Below are positions 43,219 to 53,029 of a DNA stretch of 64,000 nucleotides, one piece after another. The number at the start of each line of letters is the position of its first letter. The first letter of the stretch is position 1. The DNA is taken from positions 992,001 to 1,056,000 of the forward strand of contig NZ_AP028142.1 in assembly GCF_030297675.1 (NCBI RefSeq). The letters are read 5' to 3'. The stretch comes from Polynucleobacter sp. HIN11 (GTDB lineage: Bacteria; Pseudomonadota; Gammaproteobacteria; Burkholderiales; Burkholderiaceae). The translations under genes were made by a program, and so were the position numbers. A model generated the notes under the pieces. The model was not told the DNA's origin and ran no database searches. It saw nothing but the letters and a program-made list of their open reading frames with translations.

Positions 43219-44904
43219 CTATGAAATAGTTGGGATATTGGCCTTATATACGTGGTTTTGCAGTGAGATAGGAACTGGCTGACTCTCAGATGCTGGAATC
43301 ATAACCTCAATGTATGAGGCGCCATCATATGAATTAGCCTTATCGATGGCAGAGTCCAATTCAGCGACGGTGGATACCTTGGCACAAAACCAATTGCTGC
43401 ATCCCATTGCCCCAGGAATCTGTGCATAATTCCATTTCGCTAAATCATCGTATTGCCATCCGGTTTCGCTCACCACAATCTCTACACCATACAGAGCATT
43501 ATTCAGAACAAAAATAATCGGTTTAATGCCATAACGCCCCATTGTGCCAATTTCATTAGCGGTAAGCTGGTGCGAACCATCACCAGTCACGATAATCGTG
43601 CGTCCGTTTTTATTGGCCATACAAATACCTTCAGCTGCCGGGGTTGCCCAACCAATCGAACCCCATAATGCTTGCGTCTGGAAACCAACTCCTTCGGGCA
43701 AGAGCATCGGGGACATATAGAGCATGCATGTGCCAGTTTCAGCAACCAACACATCACCGGAGCGCAACATATTTTGTAAGCGTGGATAGAAATTAGCAGA
43801 ACATATCGCGTCGCTTGGGGTGCCCACCATTGGGAACTTTACAAGTTTTTCTGCCGTTCGGACCGTTTGAACTGAATTAATGCGCGCCGTTAATCTCTGA
43901 AGCACATCCGCCAGCGCTACACCAGTAAATATAGTCCCTCCAAGTTTTACAAAATGATCACCCAGCACAATCGTTTTCTCCGGGTCAAGCTGATTGGTCC
44001 AATTTCCCGTATTAATGTCCTCGGGAATCAAGCCACCAATATCAAACACTAAGTCAGCGCCCTCAACCACCGCTTTTAAGTCTTTGGGAGTGGAGCTTAC
44101 TCCGCAATAGATACCAAGATAATTGGGATGAGATTCTGAAATGATCCCTTTACCCATTGGCGGGGTTGCATAAGCCATCTGCGACTTATTTAAAAACTCA
44201 ATAAATTGATCTTGCAAGCCATAACTGGCTACTAAATTTGATGGCAATGCAACGATCTGCTTCGCAGCATTTACCTTATGCATGATGAAATTTAATGCCG
44301 CATCCAGGCTTGCGGGGTCGCTCTTGGTACGACCTACTGAAGCTAATGGTGAACCCTTTACAGGATTACCAATAATTGGCATAAGAGCCAAATCCATGGG
44401 GACAATTATGTAAGCAGGCTCGCTCTGGCGTAAGGCCTCCCGAATCACGCGCTCCATTTCATCGATAACATTATCGGGCGTGAGATTGGTTGATACACAG
44501 CACGCCGATGCGGAAATGGCTTGAAAGTTATTAAAGATTCCATCACCTAAGGTGTGGTGAGTAACCAAACCTTGTCGCTGAATCTGCGTACTCGGAGAAC
44601 CAACTAAGAAGAATACTGGTAAGCGTTGTGACTTAGCGCCCATGACGCCATTAATGGCGCTTAACTCCCCAACTCCATAGGTGGTCGACAGAATAGAAGC
44701 GCCATAGATACGTGCATAACCATCAGCAGCATATGCAGCATTCAACTCGTTGGCACATGCAATCCATTGCAGGCGGCCACATTTCTCAATAGCATCATCA
44801 AAAGGAAACGCATAGTCTCCAGGTACCCCAAAAACTCGATCAATACCTAAATCCGCCAGACGATTAACAACATACTCAACTACGGTTTGGGTTTTAGAGA
44901 CCAT
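43219..44904 (-). CDS. thiamine-diphosphate 2-oxo acid decarboxylase (pyruvate/indolepyruvate type)
   Basis: A 561-residue ThDP enzyme. Catalytic Glu53 (in CANELNAAYAADGYAR), the paired His116-His117 (VTHHTLGDG) and the ThDP motif GDGSHQLTANEIG with NN about 30 residues later are all typical of pyruvate and indolepyruvate decarboxylases rather than acetolactate synthase. It should give an aldehyde and CO2. It is the last gene of a minus-strand run: barrel, barrel, lipase, decarboxylase. No signal peptide, so it works in the cytoplasm on an imported product. Confidence 0.88.
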   Translation of the reverse strand: MVSKTQTVVEYVVNRLADLGIDRVFGVPGDYAFPFDDAIEKCGRLQWIACANELNAAYAADGYARIYGASILSTTYGVGELSAINGVMGAKSQRLPVFFLVGSPSTQIQRQGLVTHHTLGDGIFNNFQAISASACCVSTNLTPDNVIDEMERVIREALRQSEPAYIIVPMDLALMPIIGNPVKGSPLASVGRTKSDPASLDAALNFIMHKVNAAKQIVALPSNLVASYGLQDQFIEFLNKSQMAYATPPMGKGIISESHPNYLGIYCGVSSTPKDLKAVVEGADLVFDIGGLIPEDINTGNWTNQLDPEKTIVLGDHFVKLGGTIFTGVALADVLQRLTARINSVQTVRTAEKLVKFPMVGTPSDAICSANFYPRLQNMLRSGDVLVAETGTCMLYMSPMLLPEGVGFQTQALWGSIGWATPAAEGICMANKNGRTIIVTGDGSHQLTANEIGTMGRYGIKPIIFVLNNALYGVEIVVSETGWQYDDLAKWNYAQIPGAMGCSNWFCAKVSTVAELDSAIDKANSYDGASYIEVMIPASESQPVPISLQNHVYKANIPTIS

Positions 44905-44930
44905 GATCAGTCCTTAATTTCTTTAAATCA

Positions 44931-46229
44931 TTATTTTGCAGAACACGCATTAGCCAAGGGCTTACCGGCAATCCGATCTTTGACCCAAGAAACATAAAAG
45001 GGTTTTGAAGATCCCGGGGTTGTGAAATGAGACTGCTCACCAGGCAATTGCATTCTACCTACATTACCGCCTAATTTACATACCTGATCTTGATAGAGCT
45101 TGTGCATCATCGGCGGAACTGCAGTGTCTTTATTACCAAAGTAGATTTGTACAGGGGCAACAGGCTTTGCTGCTGGTACTCCGCCTTTCACCATTGCCTC
45201 AGTCCAAGCTAACGTATTAGTCGGTTTTTGCTTGAGTAGGTTTCGATAATTAGAGCTATAAAGAAAGTTAAAGGTATCCGCTGCGACATGCATACACTTA
45301 TTACTATAAATCTCATTGGCAACTTTAGCGCCCTCTTCTGTAAAGACATCGGTTAGCTTGAGATTGGGAAAGGCTGCCTGAGTTCCCCAATAGTACATCG
45401 TGGCATGGGTAAAGTTAAAAACGCTATCCGTAAACATCTTTTGGGAGTCTTGAAAGTACTTATCCGCACTAGCCTGGTCCAATTTACCTGCGGGAGCAAG
45501 AATTGAAATATCCTGAGGAGCTAAAGCAACGAATCCAACCACATCTAAATTATCAAATACCGTTCCGGTTTGCTTAACGTAATCAGCCATACCCGCAGCG
45601 GCAATCACTGCGCCACCACCTTGTGACCAACCATAGAAAACAGTCTTCTTGTTGGCGCCCAATTCTTTGATCGAACCTGCGGCACGGGCGGCGTTAATAG
45701 TATCCATACCATTCGTAGCTGCAACACTATATTGATGTCTACCACCACCACCAAGCCCTTGGTAGTCAGTTGCAACAATGATGTAACCCTCATTGATAAA
45801 CTCTTCAACAGCTGGGATTCCGTAATCGGTCCATGAATTTCCACCAAGCAAGAAATACTCATTTAATGGCACCGCAGGATTAATAATTTGGGATGGTCCG
45901 CAGTTTTGAGCGGCCCCAGTGGTGCCATGTGCCCATGACAGAATAGGTCGCCCACCTGCTGGCGCTGGGGCGACAGGTGCAACGATCAAACCGGTTGAAA
46001 TCGTTTTGCGCCCTGCAATATCCGATGAAATATAGGCGATCTTCCACGCTTGCGCACCTTTTACTGGGGTTGCTATTTTTTCCTGCTTAATCACTTGACC
46101 CAATTTACCTTCGGGCGCCATTTTCATGACATCGGCATAAAAAGGTGGCACCGGAGGACTAGCATACGCAGCAGAAAAACTAACATTCAATAAAGAAGCA
46201 GTTGCCAAGGCAAAGAAAAGTTTTTTCAC
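44931..46229 (-). CDS. secretory (LIP-family) lipase/esterase, exported
   Basis: A 432-residue alpha/beta hydrolase with signal peptide (MKKLFFALATASLLNVSFSAAYA). The nucleophile elbow is GWSQGG in FYGWSQGGGAVIAAAG; DYQGLGGGG is upstream, and the acid/His parts are near PVQIYFGNKDTAVPP and GEQSHF. Fungal secretory lipases and bacterial relatives share this form. It cleaves esters in the periplasm or outside. A dead copy lies at 42716-43200. Confidence 0.87.
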   Translation of the reverse strand: MKKLFFALATASLLNVSFSAAYASPPVPPFYADVMKMAPEGKLGQVIKQEKIATPVKGAQAWKIAYISSDIAGRKTISTGLIVAPVAPAPAGGRPILSWAHGTTGAAQNCGPSQIINPAVPLNEYFLLGGNSWTDYGIPAVEEFINEGYIIVATDYQGLGGGGRHQYSVAATNGMDTINAARAAGSIKELGANKKTVFYGWSQGGGAVIAAAGMADYVKQTGTVFDNLDVVGFVALAPQDISILAPAGKLDQASADKYFQDSQKMFTDSVFNFTHATMYYWGTQAAFPNLKLTDVFTEEGAKVANEIYSNKCMHVAADTFNFLYSSNYRNLLKQKPTNTLAWTEAMVKGGVPAAKPVAPVQIYFGNKDTAVPPMMHKLYQDQVCKLGGNVGRMQLPGEQSHFTTPGSSKPFYVSWVKDRIAGKPLANACSAK

Positions 46230-46252
46230 GAGAAATCCTTTACAAAAATTAA

Positions 46253-46265
46253 TCTACTGCAAGTA
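46253..46265. promoter_or_regulatory. 13-bp palindrome between lipase and barrel genes
   Basis: CTACT-TGC/GCA-type symmetry: CTACT (46253-46257), GCA, AGTAG (46261-46265), about 24 bases upstream of the lipase start. A small operator or nothing more; short enough to occur by chance. Confidence 0.3.
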
Positions 46266-46275
46266 GTTGAGGAAA

Positions 46276-47121
46276 TTACTTCAAAATAATCAGTGTCACC
46301 GTTGCTCTAGCACCCCAACCGGATGGACCGCCTGGGGTATTACTGACGTAATACATGGGGCCTGCACCGAAAGAGAATGGTAGACCGCCGATGACCGCTA
46401 CTTTCGATACTCCAGCGTAGAGTGGATTAGAAGTGCGGCGGGTGTCGTAGTTGTAAAGCGCCTCCATATTGGTAGAGAAGGTCCAAGCATCTTTGGTGGT
46501 GTAGGCTACAAAGGGTTGGCCATATAAATTGTTTTGAGTACCGAAGGTGGGGTTGCCGCCCACCTCCCAGGATTGGTAGCCAAGTAAGCCATAAGTCCAA
46601 GGACCTTTGCGATTAAGCACTACCCCAGTAACACCCAATCCAGTCTGTTGCGAACCAAACTTGCCGCTATTACCAGAAGGTGAAATAGCATAAGGACCAA
46701 CGCCCCAAATCCAAGAGGAATTGGTATTGGGCGCATAGAAAGATTCCACAGTAACACTGGCAATTCCAGAACCAGAAAATGGCGAACCACTGGGCCCCTG
46801 CACGCTCACTTCACGAACGCCGGCCACGATCGGGCGCACAATGAAGGTATCTCCACCGCCTAAGTCAAACGGCAAAACAGGTTGAAATAACAAACTTTGT
46901 TCAGAGCCGGCTTGATTGACGCCGACTCCACGACTGTACTCATACTGTGTTTGTACCGAGATCATATTTGCGATCGGGTTTGCCAATTTCTTGGCAATCG
47001 CTACCGTATCAATACCACCTGTTGGTACTGCGGGAGCACTCGGCGTGGCCTGCTGTGCAATTACAGCACTAGATATTGCACTCATCACGAGTGCCGCGCC
47101 AACGATTCTTGTGATTGTCAT
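46276..47121 (-). CDS. outer-membrane beta-barrel protein (paralogue of 15578-16387)
   Basis: A 281-residue exported protein (signal MTITRIVGAALVMSAISSAV ending AQQ). It shows GVGPYAISPSGNSGKFGSQQ, then WTYGLLGYQSWEVGG and SFGAGPMYYVSNTPG, the same arrangement as the protein at 15578-16387. A channel in the outer membrane is likely. It lies between the lipase and another barrel gene on one transcript (gaps of 46 and 16 bases), so it may let the substrate or product through. Confidence 0.7.
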   Translation of the reverse strand: MTITRIVGAALVMSAISSAVIAQQATPSAPAVPTGGIDTVAIAKKLANPIANMISVQTQYEYSRGVGVNQAGSEQSLLFQPVLPFDLGGGDTFIVRPIVAGVREVSVQGPSGSPFSGSGIASVTVESFYAPNTNSSWIWGVGPYAISPSGNSGKFGSQQTGLGVTGVVLNRKGPWTYGLLGYQSWEVGGNPTFGTQNNLYGQPFVAYTTKDAWTFSTNMEALYNYDTRRTSNPLYAGVSKVAVIGGLPFSFGAGPMYYVSNTPGGPSGWGARATVTLIILK

Positions 47122-47137
47122 AGAAAAGTTCTAGGAA

Positions 47138-47947
47138 TCAGAATTTAAAGGTGATTGCAAGCTGTGGACCTTGCATCGTAGTCTTTTGTAAGACGCCGCC
47201 GGCTTTCATGTCGTAGTACAAAGCACGATAGCTCAATGAGGCATCAATTAACTTACCAAAGGATTTACCCACACCCACCATCGCTTGCCAAGTAATATTG
47301 GTTGTACCGCCGCCGCTACCGATATCGCCATAGAACGGGACATACCAACTCGAATCAGCGATGCGGTAACGCCCTTTGGCACCAATAATCGGGTCAACCG
47401 TCGATGTCGTCTTCGAAATCGTCTCTTTTTCGGAGGTGCCAACTAGATTGCCACTTAATGTCGCAGTGACATCAATGGCACGAACGCCCAATAAAGCATC
47501 CACATAGGCATCTTTAGAGTTGACTAAGGTGTATGTGGCAGCCCCAGTCAAGATGGTTTGCTGCAAGGTTATTTTGTCAGCCACCGTAGCAGTGCCCCCC
47601 GCCACTGGAATAGAGCCTGAGTTTTGAAGAGTGGCTGATACTAGATCACCCATAATTCCCCACCTGCCATAGTGCGCTTCGGCAGCAATCATGCCGCCAG
47701 ACTTTAGATTACTTAGAACATTACTCGAGTTGAAGTCTGCTGATCGGGCTAGACCATTATCAAAACCCATCGTACCTTTGATTCCTGGCGCCCATAGATA
47801 AGGGGTTACCTCAAAGCGCCATTGATCAGCAACGGCGGGAATCGGATTCTCGGTATTTGCAGATGCTGTACCGAACCCCAGGAGACAGAGGGTTGCCAAC
47901 ATCGCATGTAAGGGGTGACGAAAAAGGTTGAAAGAGGTTGATTTCAT
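47138..47947 (-). CDS. outer-membrane beta-barrel protein, unknown
   Basis: A 269-residue exported protein (signal MKSTSFNLFRHPLHAMLATL, cut after SAN or TASA). The mature part begins WRFEVTPYLWAPGIKGTMGF, a recurring start of outer-membrane barrels of unknown role, and ends LAITFKF with terminal Phe. First gene of the barrel-barrel-lipase-decarboxylase run; divergent from an amidohydrolase, with a shared 113-base promoter region. Confidence 0.68.
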   Translation of the reverse strand: MKSTSFNLFRHPLHAMLATLCLLGFGTASANTENPIPAVADQWRFEVTPYLWAPGIKGTMGFDNGLARSADFNSSNVLSNLKSGGMIAAEAHYGRWGIMGDLVSATLQNSGSIPVAGGTATVADKITLQQTILTGAATYTLVNSKDAYVDALLGVRAIDVTATLSGNLVGTSEKETISKTTSTVDPIIGAKGRYRIADSSWYVPFYGDIGSGGGTTNITWQAMVGVGKSFGKLIDASLSYRALYYDMKAGGVLQKTTMQGPQLAITFKF

Positions 47948-48060
47948 AAAGATCATGTTTTTTAATGATGGATTAAAAATGTAAATTATATTAGACAAAA
48001 AAATAGTCAAATCATTTTTTACTAGTCATATCAAGCGGTCCAATAACAAAGGTTATCGAT

Positions 48061-49821
48061 ATGTGCCAATGGTGTATTTCCACAGTAATCTCCGAACATC
48101 TCACCTCGGGTATTTCGGGTGATCGTCGCCGATTCTTAAAGTACTCTAGTGCCCTACTTGCCTCAAGCGCTGCAGCCTATGCTGCGCCCTCGGTCCCCCA
48201 GGGTAACCAACCCATCGAGGTCATTTTTCGCAATGGTCCCATTTATCCGATCGCTGGTGACAATAAACGGGTTGAGGCGCTGGCTATTGGTGGCGGCAAA
48301 ATTCTGAGCTTGGGATCGGTTTCGGATGTAATGCGCACTGCAAGTGCGTCTACTTCGGTTGTGGACCTTCAGGGCCGCACCTTAGTGCCAGGCTTGATTG
48401 ATCCCCATAATCATACGGTTCTGAGTAGTCTCTTTGATTTATTACTAATTAATGCTGGTTTTGCCCAATACAAAACCAAAGCCGATGTCGCTGCCATGAT
48501 CAAATCCAGAGTGGCTAGCACCCCCGCTGGTCAATGGCTCGTGTTTGGTTTCTACGATAACTTGCTCCAAGGTGGCGATTGGTCGCTCACAGAACTTGAT
48601 GCTATCTCTAAAACCCATCCCATCTACATCATCTATGTCAACGGTCACGTAGGCGCAGCCAATAGCTTAGCTTTCTCCAAAGCTGGAGTAACCGAAAGTA
48701 TCGGGCCACTCCCAGGCGGTGGCTTTTTTGGTCGAGGTAGTAATGGCAAGCTCAATGGCATGATTTATAACCAGCCTGCCCTCATGAAAGTGCTGGATCA
48801 TGCGATTGCCAAACCAACTCCTGAGATTTTAGAAAAAGCAGTGATCGCATATGCCAATAAGGCTGCGGCGGCTGGCTTTACAGCCTTACATGAGCCGGGG
48901 ACTGTGAAGCCCGAGTGGATTGAGGGTCTAGCCAAACTATCCAATGTCTTACCGATTCGCCTAAGTGCGAGCTTTAGTAGCGTCGATGTCGAGCACAGCA
49001 AGGCGTTTGCTAGCTTAGGTCCCTCTCACAAAGCCCGCGTGATTCCGAATAGTCGATTCTCGCTCTATGGCATGAAAGTCTGGTCCGATGGATCGAATCA
49101 AGCCGAGACGGCATGGCAAACCAAGCCTTATCTCAATACCAACCGGCGAGGAACTGGGGGTTATAAATCCGAGCAAATGGTCGAGATTTGTAAGAATGCC
49201 AAAGCAGCTGGTTGGACTATGCTGGCACACTGCCAAGGCGATGCGGCTGTCCAGCAATATCTAGATGCCTTAGAAACTGTCTATGGCGCCAACCCATCGA
49301 CCGGTCTAATTCGTGTCGAGCACGCTACGATGGCAAGGCAAGATCAAATTGATCGAATGAAGCGCCTCGGTTATGAACCCAGTTTTATGACCGACTTCAT
49401 TTACCTGTACGGCAATGCCTACCGTGATCAGATTTTTGGTAATCCTAGAGCTGGTTTTATGGTGCCCTTTGGAGCGGCCGCCAAGGCAAAGCTGAACTAC
49501 ACCGTACACTCCGATAACCCAGCGGCTGGTATGCCACTTAATCCCATGCGGCATGTGGAGATTCAGCTGATGCGCCGTTGTATTGTCGATAACTCTGTGA
49601 TCGGCGCTGATCAACGAGTCGATATCCAACATGCAATGCGTGCGATTAGCATGCATGCGGCACGACAAATTGGTTTAGGAGATTCCTTAGGCACACTAGA
49701 GGTAGGCAAAGATGCTGACCTCACTCTCCTCGATGGTGACCCATTCACCACTAGCCCAGATAAAGTCGGTGCCATTAAAGCCTCACAAACCTGGGTGGCT
49801 GGCAAGAAGATGTATGGGTAA
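48061..49821 (+). CDS. YtcJ-like amidohydrolase with Tat-type signal
   Basis: A 586-residue amidohydrolase. Near residue 22 there is a twin-arginine motif (DRRRFLKYSS) followed by a hydrophobic stretch and AAYAAPS, so export is by Tat, unlike the two Sec-exported paralogues. The metal sites show DPHNHTVLS, then AHCQGDAAV, RVEHA and HSDNPA; the C-terminus has LEVGKDADLTLLDGDP. The true start may be a little downstream of the ATG at 48061, which has two odd cysteines before the RR motif. Followed 63 bases later by the nitrilase gene. Confidence 0.85.
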   Translation: MCQWCISTVISEHLTSGISGDRRRFLKYSSALLASSAAAYAAPSVPQGNQPIEVIFRNGPIYPIAGDNKRVEALAIGGGKILSLGSVSDVMRTASASTSVVDLQGRTLVPGLIDPHNHTVLSSLFDLLLINAGFAQYKTKADVAAMIKSRVASTPAGQWLVFGFYDNLLQGGDWSLTELDAISKTHPIYIIYVNGHVGAANSLAFSKAGVTESIGPLPGGGFFGRGSNGKLNGMIYNQPALMKVLDHAIAKPTPEILEKAVIAYANKAAAAGFTALHEPGTVKPEWIEGLAKLSNVLPIRLSASFSSVDVEHSKAFASLGPSHKARVIPNSRFSLYGMKVWSDGSNQAETAWQTKPYLNTNRRGTGGYKSEQMVEICKNAKAAGWTMLAHCQGDAAVQQYLDALETVYGANPSTGLIRVEHATMARQDQIDRMKRLGYEPSFMTDFIYLYGNAYRDQIFGNPRAGFMVPFGAAAKAKLNYTVHSDNPAAGMPLNPMRHVEIQLMRRCIVDNSVIGADQRVDIQHAMRAISMHAARQIGLGDSLGTLEVGKDADLTLLDGDPFTTSPDKVGAIKASQTWVAGKKMYG

Positions 49822-49884
49822 AAAAAGCTTTGACCCGCTGTCACCATTAATATTTATTTTGATATCAACTTTATTGAATCCATC

Positions 49885-51771
49885 ATGAAATTCATTAAAT
49901 CCCTCCTCGCTATTTCACTTCTAATGCCCTTCGCTATTTGTGCGAAGGAAATTAAAGTAGCCGCTGTAGAGTTTGCAGCTAAGTCGCCTGGCTTTGAAGC
50001 AAATTTACCTGGTATTGTGGATGCATTAACTGTGGCCGCTAAAAATGGTGCCAAGTTGATGGTTCTACCTGAAGGTGCTACAACTGGCTTTTTGTATCAA
50101 GATACCAAGGCACTAATGCCATACGCTGATACCGTTCCAGGCAAAACAACAGAAGCCATCTCAAAAGTTACCAAACAGTTTAATGCCTATGTTGTAGTCG
50201 GTATGTATGAAAAGAACCCCATTACCAATAAGATCTACAACGCCGCGGTTCTCATTGGACCGAATGGCTATATTGGAAAGTACCACAAGAATAATTTAGC
50301 GACTGGCGAGGGCATGGTTGCCTCACCAGGCAATCTCGGCTTTCCAGTATTTAAAACGGATATTGGCAAGATTGGTCTAGTGATTTGCTTTGACGATACC
50401 AATATTCAAAATCTTTTATTACCAGTATTGCGTGGTGCTGATATCGTGGCGCAACCGATTGGCTCAAACAAAATACCCAGTATCTTTACTGCCAGCTATA
50501 CCAATCACTCAACCATGGCTAATATTTCAACAGCAGTGAGTTGGATGGGAACCAATGTAATTTCAACAAATTCTACGCGCTCAGAAGGTCTTCCGGGCAT
50601 GGCTTTTGTAACCTTCGATGGATCCTCATCAATTTGGGATAACACTGGTAAACGCTTGATTTCAGCGCCATTATCGACAGTAGCCAATCCGACCAAGCCT
50701 CAAACCGTATATGCAACGCTGAACCTCAGCAAGCAAAGTGAACAAAAAAACTATTGGCTAAAGCATCGTCGTCCAGAACTTTATCAAGATCTCAATAATT
50801 ACCGCTATCCCGATGATGGCAACGCGACCTATCAATCACGCCAAGTTGCAGCTGTCCTCGTTCAGTATGAACCAAAAACAGGTGATGTCGATGCTAACTT
50901 TAAAAAGGTTGAGCAACTTTTAAAACAACGCACTGGGGTATTTAATCTCACCGTTCTCCCTTTTAATTCATTTTTAGGGCCTGTTACCCTTAACAAAAAT
51001 ACGGTCGCTCAATATGCGGAGGAGCTCAATGGTAAGAGCTATCAACTCGCCGCTGGCTTAGCCAAGAAGTATCAAACCTATGTCCTATTCTCGATGCCCG
51101 AAAAAAGGGGTAATCAGTACTTTCAGACTGCTATTTTATTTAATGGGAGCGGTAAACAAGTTGGCATCTACCGCAAGTCTCATCTAAACGATTCAGAAAA
51201 GGTATGGGCAAGTGCTGGAAATGAACTACCAGTTTTCTCTACTCCTAATTTTGGCAATGTCGCTGTGATGCTTAATGATGAAGTTCGCATTCCAGAGATC
51301 ACCCAAATGTACGGTATTTATCGTGCTGACTTAATTTTGGTACCTACCAGTTATAACCAAAAGGAATATGGCTCAGTGGTTGATATCCCTAAGGGCGTTG
51401 TTCAGGATGCGAGTAATCGCGGAATGTCTATGTGGTACAACATTGCCAAATATGCGCAAGCGTATACCTTAGTTTCTAACTTCATTCGCGGCGATCAACG
51501 AGCAGTTGGTCAAAGTGCGGTCTACTCATCTGCTCCGGAAGTTGGATATTACCCACCCAATATTGCTCCAGACCAAGAGATGGCCCATCTTGTGAACTTT
51601 ACAACCCATGTGAACAAAACAGTCTTTATGGACCAAGAGCGCTTGATTGCTAGTCGTCGCTGGGATCAAGCGGTTCCATTAACGCTAGATATGAATAGCG
51701 CGTGTTTCAAAGAGTGGCAAACAAATTCGACCAACAAAGAAGTTTGCCCAACAGTTGATATGAGCAGATAA
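49885..51771 (+). CDS. exported tandem nitrilase: active domain fused to an inactive one
   Basis: A 628-residue carbon-nitrogen hydrolase with signal peptide (MKFIKSLLAISLLMPFAICA). Domain 1 (about 21-290) has the complete triad: Glu63 (LPEGA), Lys135 (YHKNN) and Cys168 (VICFDD). Domain 2 (about 318-590) is a second nitrilase fold with the same strands, but the triad is degraded: Phe360 replaces Glu and Asn464 replaces Cys, while Lys431 (YRKSH) is kept. The normal nitrilase length is about 270-320 residues. The second half is probably structural or ligand-binding. It should cleave an amide or nitrile in the periplasm, which fits the amidohydrolases alongside. Confidence 0.88.
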   Translation: MKFIKSLLAISLLMPFAICAKEIKVAAVEFAAKSPGFEANLPGIVDALTVAAKNGAKLMVLPEGATTGFLYQDTKALMPYADTVPGKTTEAISKVTKQFNAYVVVGMYEKNPITNKIYNAAVLIGPNGYIGKYHKNNLATGEGMVASPGNLGFPVFKTDIGKIGLVICFDDTNIQNLLLPVLRGADIVAQPIGSNKIPSIFTASYTNHSTMANISTAVSWMGTNVISTNSTRSEGLPGMAFVTFDGSSSIWDNTGKRLISAPLSTVANPTKPQTVYATLNLSKQSEQKNYWLKHRRPELYQDLNNYRYPDDGNATYQSRQVAAVLVQYEPKTGDVDANFKKVEQLLKQRTGVFNLTVLPFNSFLGPVTLNKNTVAQYAEELNGKSYQLAAGLAKKYQTYVLFSMPEKRGNQYFQTAILFNGSGKQVGIYRKSHLNDSEKVWASAGNELPVFSTPNFGNVAVMLNDEVRIPEITQMYGIYRADLILVPTSYNQKEYGSVVDIPKGVVQDASNRGMSMWYNIAKYAQAYTLVSNFIRGDQRAVGQSAVYSSAPEVGYYPPNIAPDQEMAHLVNFTTHVNKTVFMDQERLIASRRWDQAVPLTLDMNSACFKEWQTNSTNKEVCPTVDMSR

Positions 51772-51866
51772 GGATGTAATCAGTTGGCGCTTATGATCTA
51801 CTCTAGAATACTTTCGTAGCGCGTTACAAGATTAAATAAATACAATTCGATACGGAATAGAGAGAC

Positions 51867-52982
51867 ATGGCACCCTGGAAAGCGGCACGCGTCGGTGATC
51901 ACATTGATCAAATTGATACCCCTGCTTTAGTTCTGGATCTTGATGCGTTTGAGCGCAATATGAAGCGCTTACAAGATGCAGTCTCGAGTGCTGGGGTGCG
52001 CTTACGCCCTCACGCCAAGAGTCATAAGTGCCCGGAAATTGCCTTACGTCAGATTCAGTTGGGTGCAGTGGGTATCTGCTGCCAGAAAGTCAGTGAGGCA
52101 GCAGTCTTTGTCGATGCTGGCGTATCGGATATCTTAATTACCAATCAAGTGGTGGGCGAGAAAAAAGTGGCGCATGCGCTTGACTTGGCTGCGCGTGCAC
52201 GAATTGGTGTGCTCGTTGACCACGAAGATCAAATTAGTGCTTTTGCACGTGCTAGCGCAGAGCGTCAAGTATCGATTGATGTCTATCTTGAGATTGATGT
52301 GGGTATGGGTCGCTGCGGTGTAGTATCAATTGAGCGTGCGGTCGCAATGGCTCAACAAATTAATGATACGCCCTACTTAAACTTTATGGGCCTGCAGTGT
52401 TATCACGGTAGCGCCCAGCACTACCGGCTACCTGAGGAGCGCCAACAAGCGATTGCGACGGTCTGTGCCAAGGCAGCCGCTGCCAAAGCAGCGATTGAAG
52501 GAGCGGGGATTCGGGTGGAACGTATCTCGGGCGCAGGTACCGGCTCGGTCATGCTCGAGAGTCACTCCAAGCTATTTAATGAAGTACAAGCGGGTTCTTA
52601 CATCTTGATGGACCGTGATTACGCAACCAATCAACGCGATCCCAGCGATCTGCCCTTTGAGCATGCCTTATTTGTGAAGACTGCTGTTCTCAGTCATCCA
52701 AGCGCTAATCGCGCAGTAGTCGATGCCGGCTTGAAAGCGTCGAGTGTGGACTCAGGGATGCCAGTGGTTTGGCAACGTACCGATGCCAAATATTTGAAGG
52801 CCTCCGATGAGCATGGGGTTCTGGAGCTCACGCCCGATTGCACCCTCAAGCTTGGCGACTATGTGATGCTTGTTCCTGGGCACTGTGACCCTACCGTTAA
52901 TCTCTACGATGAGTTAATTGCGATTCGCGGAGATCGAGTCGAAGCGATCTGGCCTGTAGCGGCGCGCGGCGCATTGTTATAA
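51867..52982 (+). CDS. D-threonine aldolase / D-serine dehydratase-like PLP enzyme
   Basis: A 371-residue DSD1-family protein. The PLP lysine is Lys51 in LRPHAKSHK, and the metal site is in VPGHCDPT near the C-terminus. The family includes D-threonine aldolase, D-serine dehydratase and 3-hydroxyaspartate aldolase, all acting on beta-hydroxy amino acids with a divalent metal. No signal peptide, so cytoplasmic. It follows the nitrilase by 95 bases on the same strand. Its substrate may be a hydroxy-amino acid set free by the exported hydrolases. Confidence 0.88.
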   Translation: MAPWKAARVGDHIDQIDTPALVLDLDAFERNMKRLQDAVSSAGVRLRPHAKSHKCPEIALRQIQLGAVGICCQKVSEAAVFVDAGVSDILITNQVVGEKKVAHALDLAARARIGVLVDHEDQISAFARASAERQVSIDVYLEIDVGMGRCGVVSIERAVAMAQQINDTPYLNFMGLQCYHGSAQHYRLPEERQQAIATVCAKAAAAKAAIEGAGIRVERISGAGTGSVMLESHSKLFNEVQAGSYILMDRDYATNQRDPSDLPFEHALFVKTAVLSHPSANRAVVDAGLKASSVDSGMPVVWQRTDAKYLKASDEHGVLELTPDCTLKLGDYVMLVPGHCDPTVNLYDELIAIRGDRVEAIWPVAARGALL

Positions 52983-53029
52983 AGCAATCAATAAAATTAC
53001 TTAATTAAGAAATACCGAGTCATTAAAGA

